Below are positions 1 to 7,400 of a stretch of DNA of 64,000 nt, piece by piece. The DNA comes from an uncultured Alistipes sp. Its GTDB lineage: Bacteria > Bacteroidota > Bacteroidia > Bacteroidales > Rikenellaceae. The stretch spans positions 1-64,000 of the forward strand of contig CASDZK010000032.1 of assembly GCA_949286165.1 (NCBI GenBank), given 5' to 3'. Both the position numbers and the translations under genes were made by a program. The notes beneath the pieces are model-generated. The model was given only the letters and a program-made list of their open reading frames with translations, ran no database searches and was not told the origin of the DNA. Each line of letters starts with the position of its first letter. Positions within the stretch are counted from its first letter, which is position 1.

Positions 1-1
1 C

Positions 2-907
2 CGGTTGCGCAACGAGATTCAGGACAACGGATTCAGCTATACGTTGGGGGCCGGAGGTGTTTCGACCGGTTCGAAGAGTGTGATGACGATCAATCTGAAT
101 CGTTGCATTCAGTATGCCGTCCGGCAGGGGCTCTCCTATACCGATTTTCTTTCGGAGGTGGTAGATCTGGTGCACAAATTCCAGTTGGCCTACAACGAGA
201 ATCTGAAAGTCCTCCAAAGCAAGGGAATGCTTCCGTTGTTCGATGCCGGGTATATCAACATGGCTCGTCAATATCTGACGGTCGGGGTGAACGGTCTGGT
301 TGAGGCGGCCGAATTTTTGGGTATTCCCATCAATGACAACGGGCAGTATCGGACTTTCGTACAGGATGTGCTGGGAATCATCGAGCGTTTCAACAAACAG
401 TATCGGACCAGGGAGGTGTTGTTCAACTGCGAGATGATACCGGCCGAAAATGTGGGCGTAAAACATGCCAAGTGGGATCGTGAGGACGGATATGTGGTGC
501 CGCGCGACTGTTATAACAGCTATTTTTATGTGGTGGAGGACGATTCGCTCAATGTGTTGGATCGTTTCCGGCTGCACGGTCGCCACTATGTGGAACATCT
601 GACCGGAGGATCGGCCCTCCACATGAATCTGGACGAACATTTGAGCGCTCCGCAGTATCGCCAACTGTTGCGAGTCGCCGCTCGCGAGGGTACGAACTAT
701 TTCACGTTCAACATACCCAATACGGTGTGCAACGATTGCGGACACATTGATAAACGTTATCTGCAGGAGTGTCCCGTGTGTCACAGTCGTAATACGGACT
801 ATCTGACCCGGGTGATCGGCTATCTGAAACGGGTGAGTAATTTCTCCCGGGCGCGACAGAAAGAGGCCGCTCGGCGTTATTATGCTCACGGTACGGAACA
901 GGTGTGA
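2..907 (+). CDS. nrdD: Anaerobic (class III) ribonucleoside-triphosphate reductase, C-terminal part
   Basis: This is the C-terminal 300 or so residues of the oxygen-sensitive glycyl-radical enzyme that makes dNTPs from NTPs; the reading frame is open to the window edge, so the start lies outside. Visible signatures are a zinc ribbon (C-x2-C near residue 243 and C-x2-C near residue 258 of this fragment) and the glycyl-radical site, the Gly of RVIGYL, with 28 residues after it, as is usual for NrdD. The catalytic thiyl-radical cysteines would lie in the missing N-terminal part or the upstream half. nrdG follows 90 bases downstream on the same strand, the standard pairing. The first 1.5 kb looks visibly richer in G+C than the rest of the window. 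The family call is secure. Confidence 0.96.
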   Translation, partial: RLRNEIQDNGFSYTLGAGGVSTGSKSVMTINLNRCIQYAVRQGLSYTDFLSEVVDLVHKFQLAYNENLKVLQSKGMLPLFDAGYINMARQYLTVGVNGLVEAAEFLGIPINDNGQYRTFVQDVLGIIERFNKQYRTREVLFNCEMIPAENVGVKHAKWDREDGYVVPRDCYNSYFYVVEDDSLNVLDRFRLHGRHYVEHLTGGSALHMNLDEHLSAPQYRQLLRVAAREGTNYFTFNIPNTVCNDCGHIDKRYLQECPVCHSRNTDYLTRVIGYLKRVSNFSRARQKEAARRYYAHGTEQV

Positions 908-997
908 GGATTCCAGGGAGAGATGTAAGCCGTGTTCCGGAGAGGGGCGGGCAGAAAACAATGTGGGTTCGTCCCTTTCCTCAAAAACAATAGAGGT

Positions 998-1483
998 ATG
1001 CTGAAATTCGTGAGTTATGATATCGTGTTCCAGGAGATTCCGGATGAGGTGACGCTTGCCGTCAATATTTCGGGTTGTCCGAATGGTTGCCCAGGTTGTC
1101 ACAGTCCCTATTTGCAACAGGATGGGGGACGTCCATTGACTTGCGAGGCATTGGAGTCATTGCTGGAGGAGTATCGGGGGGCGATTACTTGTCTTTGTTT
1201 TATGGGCGGCGACGGGGCTCCGGGAGAAGTGGCTTCGTTGGCAGGTTGGCTCAGGGAATACGATCCTCAGATACGTCGTGCGTGGTATTCGGGACGGAGT
1301 CGTCTGGCGGAGGGGGTGAATCCCGGTTTGTTCGATTATTTGAAACTGGGACCTTATAAGGCGGAGTGTGGGGGACTTCGCAGTCGGACGACCAATCAAC
1401 GGTTCTATCGGATATGTGCCGACGGAGAAGAGATTCGGCTGGAGGATCAGACCGCTCGATTTTGGCTTACAGAGAAAAGCTAA
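998..1483 (+). CDS. nrdG: Anaerobic ribonucleotide reductase activating protein
   Basis: This 161-residue radical SAM enzyme uses S-adenosylmethionine and a [4Fe-4S] cluster to generate the glycyl radical on NrdD. The cluster motif C-x3-C-x2-C is seen as CPNGCPGC at about residues 27-34, followed by H-S-P. The GGDG-like SAM-binding stretch is seen as FMGGDGAP. I chose the ATG at 998, preceded by a purine-rich TAGAGGT; an upstream in-frame GTG at 932 would add an unconserved 22-residue arginine-rich leader. It lies directly after nrdD on the same strand and is probably co-transcribed. Length fits the family. Confidence 0.93.
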   Translation: MLKFVSYDIVFQEIPDEVTLAVNISGCPNGCPGCHSPYLQQDGGRPLTCEALESLLEEYRGAITCLCFMGGDGAPGEVASLAGWLREYDPQIRRAWYSGRSRLAEGVNPGLFDYLKLGPYKAECGGLRSRTTNQRFYRICADGEEIRLEDQTARFWLTEKS

Positions 1484-1538
1484 GTGCAATTGACCCTTTG
1501 AAGTCCTGGTGATAGGGGGCAGTTTTTTAGATGTTCAA

Positions 1539-1800
1539 TCATTTTTTAGCCCTTAATTTGCGCATGCTTTCACCATACAGCTCTATCATACCAGTTCCGC
1601 CTGCGGTAGAAACGGATGTCGGACGGGTTGTCATACTGCCGTTTGAAGTTGGAGAAGAAGGCTTCGAGGACGAATTCGCTGCGGTCGGTTTTCTGGAAAT
1701 CGCCGTCGGGTTTGGCCTTTGCCAGCGGCACGAAAGTAAATATGGAATAAACACGCATCTTCAAAATTTCCACAAACTTGCGCTTTAACTTTATGGCCAT
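1539..1800 (-). pseudogene. Small accessory-element protein, probably frameshifted
   Basis: Read on the minus strand from an ATG at 1800, the frame gives 76 residues beginning MAIKLKRKFVEIL and containing an aromatic, arginine-rich end (FYRRRNWYDRAVW) before a TGA at 1570-1572. Next to that stop, the alternative frame continues as YGESMRKLRAKK and stops at 1539. The junction holds a single TATGG (minus strand; plus 1573-1577). Restoring a second tandem TATGG would join the two frames as DRAVW-YGESM without a stop, so a 5-base slippage deletion explains the break. I recognise the general style as Bacteroidota mobile-element cargo, but do not know a function. It could instead simply end at 1570. 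Confidence 0.5.
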
Positions 1801-1821
1801 AACATCAATAAGTATCGACTT

Positions 1822-2376
1822 ATGGCTTTGCAAGAAGAACTGGATGTGCAAGGCAACTGGCTGTTCCGCTACCGGAGCCTGTTGCCGCTGATTGTTTTGT
1901 TTGTGGGTATAGGGGCGCAATGCCTTGCCGTCCATACATCAGGGGTGCTTTTTACGATTGTATTCCCGTATTGGGAGGTGTACGAATACCTGTGTTTGAC
2001 GATAAGTTTGGTGGGTACATTTGTCCGTGTCTATACGGTGGGACACACGCCTGCAGGCACTTCGGGGAGGAACACTGTCGGACAAGTGGCGGACAGCCTG
2101 AACACCACAGGCATCTATTCCGTGGTAAGGCATCCGCTATACTTAGGCAATTTCCTTATGTGGCTGGGCATCGCCTTACTCACCTGCAACATCAGTTTCA
2201 TCACCGGCTTCGTGTTCGTCTATTGGATTTACTACGAGCGCATCATGTATGCCGAAGAACAATTCCTGCGCCGAAAGTTCGGAAGCCTTTACATGGACTG
2301 GTCGGCACAAACCCCGGCATTTATTCCCCGCATTGGCCGCTTCAGACCTTCCTCCCTTCCGTTTTCATGGAAGTAG
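1822..2376 (+). CDS. Isoprenylcysteine/phospholipid methyltransferase-like integral membrane protein
   Basis: This 184-residue protein has four to five hydrophobic segments and the family's signature RHPLYLGNFLMWLG at about residues 96-109, followed by a second helix and a conserved E-E-x-F-L-x-x-x-F-G block near residues 142-153. These features mark the ICMT/PEMT/NnrU-like membrane methyltransferases, which use S-adenosylmethionine to methylate a lipid or lipid-linked group at the inner membrane. The substrate cannot be read from sequence. It is divergent from the broken minus-strand gene ending at 1800 and is followed after 3 bases by a small membrane protein. It lies inside the integrase-flanked remnant, so it may be imported cargo. 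Confidence 0.72.
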   Translation: MALQEELDVQGNWLFRYRSLLPLIVLFVGIGAQCLAVHTSGVLFTIVFPYWEVYEYLCLTISLVGTFVRVYTVGHTPAGTSGRNTVGQVADSLNTTGIYSVVRHPLYLGNFLMWLGIALLTCNISFITGFVFVYWIYYERIMYAEEQFLRRKFGSLYMDWSAQTPAFIPRIGRFRPSSLPFSWK

Positions 2377-2379
2377 GTC

Positions 2380-2574
2380 GTGAAGAAGGAAAAGAACGGC
2401 GTGTTCGCCCTCTTTCTGCTGTTCAGCTTGTTCGATGGCATGGTCGTATGGCAGACGGAAACCTTTTCGGTCAATCGGGTATTGTTGGCGATGACCTTGC
2501 TGAGCGGTATGGCATATGTGATGTTGAAATACATCAAGAAGCATACACGTCTATTGGATGAGGAAGGACGATAA
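2380..2574 (+). CDS. Small two-helix membrane protein
   Basis: This 64-residue protein starts at a GTG 3 bases after the methyltransferase stop, so it is translationally linked to that gene. It has a short charged N-terminus (MKKEKNG), a hydrophobic helix at about residues 8-23, a second at about residues 33-50, and a basic-then-acidic cytoplasmic tail (KKHTRLLDEEGR). I know no family for it. The spacing and membrane character suggest an accessory subunit or partner of the methyltransferase; that is inference. The non-ATG start lowers confidence slightly. Confidence 0.55.
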   Translation: MKKEKNGVFALFLLFSLFDGMVVWQTETFSVNRVLLAMTLLSGMAYVMLKYIKKHTRLLDEEGR

Positions 2575-2631
2575 AACGGATAATAGCAACTGAGACACAA
2601 TACAGCTTTATAAGGTAAAGAGATAGGGTGT

Positions 2632-3099
2632 TTACCTGAATTTTTGCAAAAAAGCATGCAAGCGAATTTTACTTGCACTCATCCATCCGTATAGTTGGAC
2701 GTGGATGGGAATATCCGAAATGTTATAGTCGCTTTTCAGGAACTCTATCATCCGCTGCTTGGTCCGCTCATAGCGTGAGTAGGTCTTTTGCGTGGCGGTC
2801 TTGCCGACTTTTTTGGCATACTGTTCGTTATGCTGGGCAAAGTAGCTTTTATCAGCGTCTTTTCCTTTTCCTCCAATCCCCAAAGGCATTGCGGATTTTT
2901 TCGGGCAGGGCATAGCTGTCCGGATTTCATCGAGTGTCTTGTTCAATGAGGATACTCTGTGGTTTTCTTTTTTCTCCGCACTCTGCTTATGGACAACTGC
3001 CCGCCCGAGTTTCGTATCCCAGTTGTCGGGATGAACATCCAGCTTGCTGCTGAACTGCACTTGGTCGCCGTCTGCCGTGATGCGTGCCATGATAACCAC
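2632..3099 (-). pseudogene. Truncated tyrosine-type site-specific integrase
   Basis: The minus-strand frame encodes the N-terminal half of a Bacteroidota tyrosine recombinase. It holds an arm-binding segment (about residues 1-60, with LDVHPDNWD) and a core-binding SAM-like segment with the family-typical SYFAQHNEQYAKKVGKTA and KTYSRYERTKQ. The region between them (AMPCPKKSAMPLG) looks compressed compared with intact relatives I know. After SDYNISDIP the sequence goes off-family and stops, and no catalytic domain with the R-H-R-Y residues follows. It is therefore inactive. Its start lies 92 bases from the 3' end of tRNA-Arg, the usual position for an integrase of an element inserted at a tRNA gene. 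Confidence 0.8.
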
Positions 3100-3124
3100 A
3101 TGACCGTTTTTCTATGGTAAGAAA

Positions 3125-3153
3125 AGCTCCCTAATCTTTTGGATTAGAGAGCT
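3125..3153 (-). terminator. Hairpin terminator downstream of tRNA-Arg
   Basis: A 12-bp stem with one mismatch (AGCTCCCTAATC pairing with GATTAGAGAGCT) closes a 5-base loop, and on the minus strand it is followed by TTTTC. It lies 38 bases beyond the tRNA 3' end, in the right orientation to end that transcript. Confidence 0.6.
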
Positions 3154-3191
3154 TTGTCTTTGTTTGTCGGGAGTTTGTCTTTACTCCCCAG

Positions 3192-3265
3192 TGATCCCGT
3201 TGGGATTCGAACCCACGACCCACAGCTTAGAAGGCTGTTGCTCTATCCAACTGAGCTACGAGACC
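3192..3265 (-). tRNA. tRNA-Arg (anticodon TCT)
   Basis: A 74-nt cloverleaf can be folded by eye on the minus strand. The acceptor stem is GGTCTCG/CGGGATC with two G-T pairs, the D stem GCTC/GAGC, the anticodon stem ACAGC/GCTGT with loop CTTCTAA (anticodon TCT, reading AGA), the variable loop GGGTC, and the T arm contains TTCGAAT. The first T-stem pair is G-A. The discriminator base is A and CCA is not encoded. A clean promoter lies just upstream, and a truncated integrase gene lies beyond its 3' end. Confidence 0.95.
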
Positions 3266-3280
3266 GGTATATTTCGCATG

Positions 3281-3311
3281 CAAAGGTAATGTTCTTTTTT
3301 ATATTTGCAAA
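3281..3311 (-). promoter_or_regulatory. Bacteroidota-type promoter of tRNA-Arg
   Basis: On the minus strand TTTG (3308-3311) and TACCTTTG (3281-3288) are separated by exactly 19 bases, matching the primary sigma consensus TTTG/TAnnTTTG of this phylum. The predicted start is about 9 bases upstream of the mature tRNA 5' end. Confidence 0.8.
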
Positions 3312-3427
3312 AATTTAAAATGAGGCTTTAACTGCAATTTCTCCGGAAGTAATTTATAAATCCGGGAATGGAAAAGGCAGGAGAAACGGAATGATTATTG
3401 CTCAGTACAAAATAAAATTTATTTGGT

Positions 3428-4309
3428 ATGAAAGCAAAATCGGTTCAACAGATACTTGCACCGCCGCCCGCACATATGGTCGGTAACGGATTTCGAGTAC
3501 ATAATTTTTTTCCGAACGGTTACGATATGAAACCGGACCGGATGAGTCCTTTTTTTCTCTTGGATTATAATGCCAAAATGGATTTCTCTCCTCGGGAAAT
3601 CCCTCGGGGGGTGGGAGTCCATCCTCATCGGGGATTTGAAACGGTTACTATTGCCTATCATGGCGCGATCGCTCATGCGGACAGTCGGGGGAATCAAGGG
3701 GTGATAGAAGCGGGAGACGTGCAATGGATGACGGCCGCTTCCGGAGTGTTGCACAAAGAATATCACGAAAGCTCGTACAGCAGGCAGGGCGGAGCGTTTC
3801 AAATGGTTCAGTTGTGGATCAATTTACCGGCTAAAGATAAAATGGGTTTTCCGAAATATCAGGCTATACGGAATACCGATATTCCGAAATATGAATTACC
3901 CGATAATAAGGGAGATATAGAAATAATCGCAGGCAGTTACCGTGGAATGAAAGGAGCGGCCGATACGTTTACTCCGATTGAATTGTATAATATTCGTATG
4001 AAACCCGAAACGAAGGTGTCATTGGAATTGCCCGCGCATTATAATACGGGGATTCTTGTCGTCGAAGGCGAATCGTTTGTTCAGGAAAAGGAACGAGCGG
4101 TTACGGATCATTTCGTATTGTTTCGCAACGACGGGATACGGATTGACCTGGAAACGCGGGAAACTTCCTGCATGCTTTTGTTGATGAGCGGAGAACCTAT
4201 TCCCGAACCGATTGTTTCCTACGGGCCTTTTCTGATGAATACGAAAGAGGAGATCATAAAAGCTATTCGAGATGTTCATGACGGCAAATTCGGTTATTTG
4301 GAGGATTGA
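3428..4309 (+). CDS. Pirin family protein
   Basis: This 293-residue bicupin carries the pirin hallmark HPHRGFETVT near residues 60-69 and a downstream metal-binding His/Glu pair in the segment SGVLHKEYHE (about residues 101-110). The C-terminal cupin half is present from about residue 170. Bacterial pirins are cytosolic, bind Fe or another metal, and some have quercetin-dioxygenase or redox-sensing roles; which applies here cannot be read. Length is normal. It stands alone, with tRNA-Arg upstream on the other strand and the endonuclease/phosphatase gene 88 bases downstream. Confidence 0.9.
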   Translation: MKAKSVQQILAPPPAHMVGNGFRVHNFFPNGYDMKPDRMSPFFLLDYNAKMDFSPREIPRGVGVHPHRGFETVTIAYHGAIAHADSRGNQGVIEAGDVQWMTAASGVLHKEYHESSYSRQGGAFQMVQLWINLPAKDKMGFPKYQAIRNTDIPKYELPDNKGDIEIIAGSYRGMKGAADTFTPIELYNIRMKPETKVSLELPAHYNTGILVVEGESFVQEKERAVTDHFVLFRNDGIRIDLETRETSCMLLLMSGEPIPEPIVSYGPFLMNTKEEIIKAIRDVHDGKFGYLED

Positions 4310-4343
4310 TCGCTGGAACGAGTCGTTTCCGACAGGAAAATCG

Positions 4344-4351
4344 TACCTTTG
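4344..4351 (+). promoter_or_regulatory. -7 promoter element before the EEP lipoprotein gene
   Basis: TACCTTTG matches TAnnTTTG and lies 46 bases upstream of the ATG at 4398. No convincing TTTG is found at 19-21 bases upstream, so only half of the promoter is supported. Confidence 0.4.
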
Positions 4352-4397
4352 CATACGGTAATTCGAGACGGAGTGTCTTCGATAATGATGGAAAGAT

Positions 4398-5438
4398 ATG
4401 GAAAAACTGTTTGGGCGCATTGCGGTTTGTATTTGTATGTTGGGAAGTTTGGTGTCATGTAACTCTTCTGTCCGGACTTTTAAAGTGTTGCAGTTTAATA
4501 TTTGGCAGGAGGGTACTGTCGTGGAAGGCGGTTTTGAGGCGGTGGCGGATGAAATTGTACGCAGCGATGCCGATTTCGTAACGCTCAGCGAGGTGCGCAA
4601 TTACCGGAATACTCGGTTCTGCGACCGTATCGTGCAGGCTTTGCGGGATAGAGGGAAAACGTACTACTCGTTTTATTCGGACGATTCCGGTTTGTTGAGC
4701 CGTTATCCGATTATGGATAGCGTGACGGTTTTCCCTTTGCAAGATGACCGGGGCAGTATTTATAAGATGATTGCGGATATGGACGGGCAAGAAGTTGCCG
4801 TTTATACGGCGCATTTGGATTACCGGAATTGTGCGTATTATGATGCAAGGGGATATGACGGAAGTACGTGGGCGAAACGGACACCTGTCAAAAATGTGGA
4901 TTCGTTGTTGGTCTTGAATCGAAAATCAGTTCGCGACGATGCCATTGTGTCGTTTATTCGGGAGGCGGAAAAAGACAGAAAAGCAGGACGTGTCGTCATT
5001 TTGGGCGGTGATTTTAACGAACCTTCTCATTTGGATTGGAGCGAGGCGACCCGGAATATTCGAGATCATTTCGGCATGGTGGTTCCCTGGGATGTTTCCG
5101 TAGCATTGGAACGAGCCGGATTTAAAGATACTTACCGAGAACTGTATCCGGATCCGTTGGCTTATCCCGGATTTACCTATCCGGCCAATTGCGAAGATGT
5201 GGATTTGCAGAAATTGCCGTGGGCTCCGGAAGCTGACGAACGGGATCGGATCGATTTTGTTTTATACGCTCCGTTTAAAGGATTGAAGTTATCCGATGTG
5301 ACGATCGTCGGGCCGAGAGGCGATATTTTGAGAGGGGAACGAATCGCGGAAAAAACGGAAGATCCTATACAAGAACCTTTGGGAATATGGCCAACAGATC
5401 ATAAAGCCGTTTTGGCTACGTTTTCCTTACGCCGTTAA
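4398..5438 (+). CDS. Endonuclease/exonuclease/phosphatase family lipoprotein
   Basis: This 346-residue protein begins with a lipoprotein signal (hydrophobic CICMLGSLVSC, lipobox Cys about residue 21), so the enzyme is expected to be lipid-anchored and exported. The EEP fold is shown by LQFNIWQEG near the start, the catalytic Glu in FVTLSEVRN, the TAHLDYRN His-x-Asp stretch, GGDFNEPSH (Asp and Asn ligands), and a C-terminal WPTDHKAV with the catalytic Asp-His. Family members are Mg-dependent phosphodiesterases acting on DNA, phosphoinositides, sphingomyelin or other phosphoesters. Surface export argues against a DNA-repair role, but the substrate is unknown. It converges on the sirtuin gene with a shared terminator. 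Confidence 0.88.
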   Translation: MEKLFGRIAVCICMLGSLVSCNSSVRTFKVLQFNIWQEGTVVEGGFEAVADEIVRSDADFVTLSEVRNYRNTRFCDRIVQALRDRGKTYYSFYSDDSGLLSRYPIMDSVTVFPLQDDRGSIYKMIADMDGQEVAVYTAHLDYRNCAYYDARGYDGSTWAKRTPVKNVDSLLVLNRKSVRDDAIVSFIREAEKDRKAGRVVILGGDFNEPSHLDWSEATRNIRDHFGMVVPWDVSVALERAGFKDTYRELYPDPLAYPGFTYPANCEDVDLQKLPWAPEADERDRIDFVLYAPFKGLKLSDVTIVGPRGDILRGERIAEKTEDPIQEPLGIWPTDHKAVLATFSLRR

Positions 5439-5477
5439 AAATGCGGTTCCGGTAAATTTTACCGGAACCGCATTTTT
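5437..5477. terminator. Bidirectional terminator between convergent genes
   Basis: A 20-bp perfect inverted repeat (AAAAATGCGGTTCCGGTAAA and its complement) begins at the stop of the EEP gene and ends at the stop of the sirtuin gene. It gives an A-tract/T-tract flanked hairpin usable on both strands. Confidence 0.88.
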
Positions 5478-6168
5478 AACGGGAGGAGGATAATATTTGA
5501 AACAGTTCGGCCATTCCGGCGGAGGCTCCTTTTTCAAGCAAGTGGATACCAGGTATTCTGGCCTGTTCCGGAATATGCGGGTCGATGAGGTAAACGGGAA
5601 TGTTTTGCGGAACATAATGCAATAGACCGGCTGCCGGATATACGACCAACGAAGTCCCGATGACGATGAATATATCCGCTTTTTGAACGAGCCGGATCGC
5701 CTTTTCGATGTTCGGAACCGGCTCTCCGAAAAAAACGATATGCGGTCGAAGCAAAGAACCATCCGCTTCGCAACGAGTACCGGGCTTCAGTTCCCATCCG
5801 TCCAAATCATATATCAATTCCGGATTTATGCTGCTGCGCACTTTCTTCAGTTCGCCATGCAAATGCAGAACGGATGAACTGCCTGCCCGTTCATGCAAAT
5901 CGTCGATATTTTGCGTAATGATTTTTACATTGAACAGCGACTCCAATTCTGCGAGTTTCCGGTGTCCTTCGTTCGGTTGCGCTTGAAGCAGTTGTTTTCT
6001 CCGTTCGTTGTAAAATTGATTGACCAATTCGGGGTTTCGGGCCAGAGCTTCCGGAGTGCATACCTCTTCGACACGATAATTTTCCCATAAACCGTCACTG
6101 TCCCGAAAGGTCTTGATTCCGCTTTCGGCGCTCATACCGGCTCCTGTCAGTACCACTAAGTTTTTCAT
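5476..6168 (-). CDS. Sirtuin, NAD-dependent protein deacylase, without zinc cysteines
   Basis: This 230-residue SIR2-family enzyme has the NAD site GAGMSAESGIKTFRD (about residues 9-23), TQNIDDLHERAG, and the catalytic His in LHLHGEL. FYNERRKQL at about residues 52-60 carries the Tyr-x2-Arg pair that, in SIRT5 and CobB, recognises succinyl/malonyl groups, so desuccinylase activity is likely. The Zn-binding module normally has four cysteines; between HGEL and the IVFFGE segment here there is only one (CEADGS), so zinc cannot be bound in the usual way. It has its own promoter, divergent from the PP-loop gene. The family call is firm; acyl preference is inferred. Confidence 0.9.
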   Translation of the reverse strand: MKNLVVLTGAGMSAESGIKTFRDSDGLWENYRVEEVCTPEALARNPELVNQFYNERRKQLLQAQPNEGHRKLAELESLFNVKIITQNIDDLHERAGSSSVLHLHGELKKVRSSINPELIYDLDGWELKPGTRCEADGSLLRPHIVFFGEPVPNIEKAIRLVQKADIFIVIGTSLVVYPAAGLLHYVPQNIPVYLIDPHIPEQARIPGIHLLEKGASAGMAELFQILSSSR

Positions 6169-6194
6169 TTCCGTATATTTAAATTCCGAATATA

Positions 6195-6230
6195 CAAAAG
6201 TAGTAAAATGCGATTGAAAAGTTATTTTTG
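6195..6230. promoter_or_regulatory. Divergent -7 elements, sirtuin (-) and PP-loop gene (+)
   Basis: The minus strand has TACTTTTG (6195-6202) 27 bases before the sirtuin ATG, and the plus strand has TATTTTTG (6223-6230) 17 bases before the PP-loop ATG. Both fit TAnnTTTG. Clear -33 partners are not visible. Confidence 0.4.
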
Positions 6231-6246
6231 TACAAATTTGGAGGAT

Positions 6247-7005
6247 ATGAAATTGCGTAAAAAAGCTGTTTTCAATTGGAGCGGAGGTAAGGATTCCGCA
6301 TTAGCCTTATATAAAATATTGGAGCAGGGAGAGTATGAAGTGCAGGCGTTGCTTACGACGGTAAATGGGGACAACGGACGTTCTTCCATGCACGGTATTC
6401 CCGCAGCGTTGTTGCGACAGCAGGCCGATAGTATCGGACTGCCGTTGTATATGGCGGAAATTGCCGTTCAAAGCGGCATGGAAGGGTACGAACGGACCAT
6501 GGCCGACGCTGTTTCCTATTTTAAACGCCGGGGAGTAACTCATTTTATTTTTGGCGATATATATCTTGAAGACGTTCGGAAATATCGGGAAAAACAACTG
6601 GCGGCTTACGGCATAACCGTTGTGGAACCTTTGTGGGGGTACGACACTCGTGAGGTTATGTCCGCTTTTTTATCGTCCGGACTGAAAACGCTGATTGTTA
6701 CGGTAATGGCTGATTGCTTGGATCGGACATTCATAGGCCGTACGATGGATGACCGGTTAATTGCGGATTTGCCGGACGGAGTAGATATTTGCGGGGAAAA
6801 TGGAGAATACCATACTTTCTGTTATGCCGGCGGAATGTTTCGTACTCCGGTTCCTTATAGGCTCGGGCCTCCTTTGTTCAAGTCGTTTTCCGTGAAACAG
6901 GAAAACGGAACGGAACAACGGTTTACGTATTGGGTGGCGGATTTGCAGCCAGCGGTGTATAGGGAAGAGGAGAGTAGCAATGGCATGACTATTGATTGGA
7001 AATAG
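6247..7005 (+). CDS. PP-loop ATPase of the Dph6/DUF71 (diphthine-ammonia-ligase-like) family
   Basis: This 252-residue protein has the ATP-pyrophosphatase loop SGGKDSAL at about residues 12-19 and the DUF71 continuation TVNGDNGRSSMHG, GDIYLEDVR and CGENGEYHTF, where the last contains conserved substrate-side residues. The eukaryotic relative amidates diphthine on EF2; bacteria lack diphthamide, so the bacterial reaction is unknown and some have been linked to B12 metabolism. I chose the ATG at 6247, with GGAGG 6 bases upstream, over an earlier start at 6208 inside the promoter. Confidence 0.85.
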   Translation: MKLRKKAVFNWSGGKDSALALYKILEQGEYEVQALLTTVNGDNGRSSMHGIPAALLRQQADSIGLPLYMAEIAVQSGMEGYERTMADAVSYFKRRGVTHFIFGDIYLEDVRKYREKQLAAYGITVVEPLWGYDTREVMSAFLSSGLKTLIVTVMADCLDRTFIGRTMDDRLIADLPDGVDICGENGEYHTFCYAGGMFRTPVPYRLGPPLFKSFSVKQENGTEQRFTYWVADLQPAVYREEESSNGMTIDWK

Positions 7006-7056
7006 GAGAAACCTCTTACGGAGGAAAATTATTTCGATACTTAAATCGTTGTTGTC

Positions 7057-7311
7057 ATGTATTTTTTGTGGTATATTTTAATCGGGTTGGTAGCCGGGTG
7101 GTTAGCGAATTTGATTGTCAAGGGAAGCGGTTCGGGATTGCTTGTCAATTTGATTGTCGGTATTATCGGCGGATTTTTAGGCGGATGGATTCTCAGCCTT
7201 TTCGGCGTTATCGCGGTAGGAACGATAGCCAGTTTGATTACTTCCGTTGCGGGAGCTGTCGTTTTATTGGGCATAGCGGCATTGATCGCTCCGAAACATC
7301 GCCGAAAGTAG
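7057..7311 (+). CDS. GlsB/YeaQ/YmgE-type small membrane protein
   Basis: This 84-residue protein is almost wholly hydrophobic with Gly-rich helices (GLVAGWLANLIVKGSGSG, then VGIIGGFLGGWIL) and a basic C-terminal tail (PKHRRK). It matches the transglycosylase-associated/GlsB stress-response membrane family in pattern and length, although most members end a little sooner. The molecular function of the family is unknown; in Firmicutes it is linked with general stress. It follows the PP-loop gene by 51 bases. Confidence 0.82.
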   Translation: MYFLWYILIGLVAGWLANLIVKGSGSGLLVNLIVGIIGGFLGGWILSLFGVIAVGTIASLITSVAGAVVLLGIAALIAPKHRRK

Positions 7312-7358
7312 GGTAGAGTTTTTTTTGTAAAAGTTCGTATAAAAATCTTGAATATGCT

Positions 7359-7366
7359 TATCTTTG
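7359..7366 (+). promoter_or_regulatory. -7 promoter element before the SGNH hydrolase gene
   Basis: TATCTTTG lies 34 bases upstream of the ATG at 7401 and matches TAnnTTTG; no good -33 is visible at the usual spacing. Confidence 0.35.
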
Positions 7367-7400
7367 AGGTATTGGAATATTTATTTTGAAAATACCCGTC

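Noticed and set aside
1484..1530. A second copy of the tRNA-Arg 3' end as the far attachment site
   Set aside because: Only GTGAT is shared; no convincing repeat of the tRNA end could be found.
2632..3099. Treating the integrase frame as an intact recombinase
   Set aside because: No catalytic R-H-R-Y domain follows and the C-terminus departs from the family after about residue 130.
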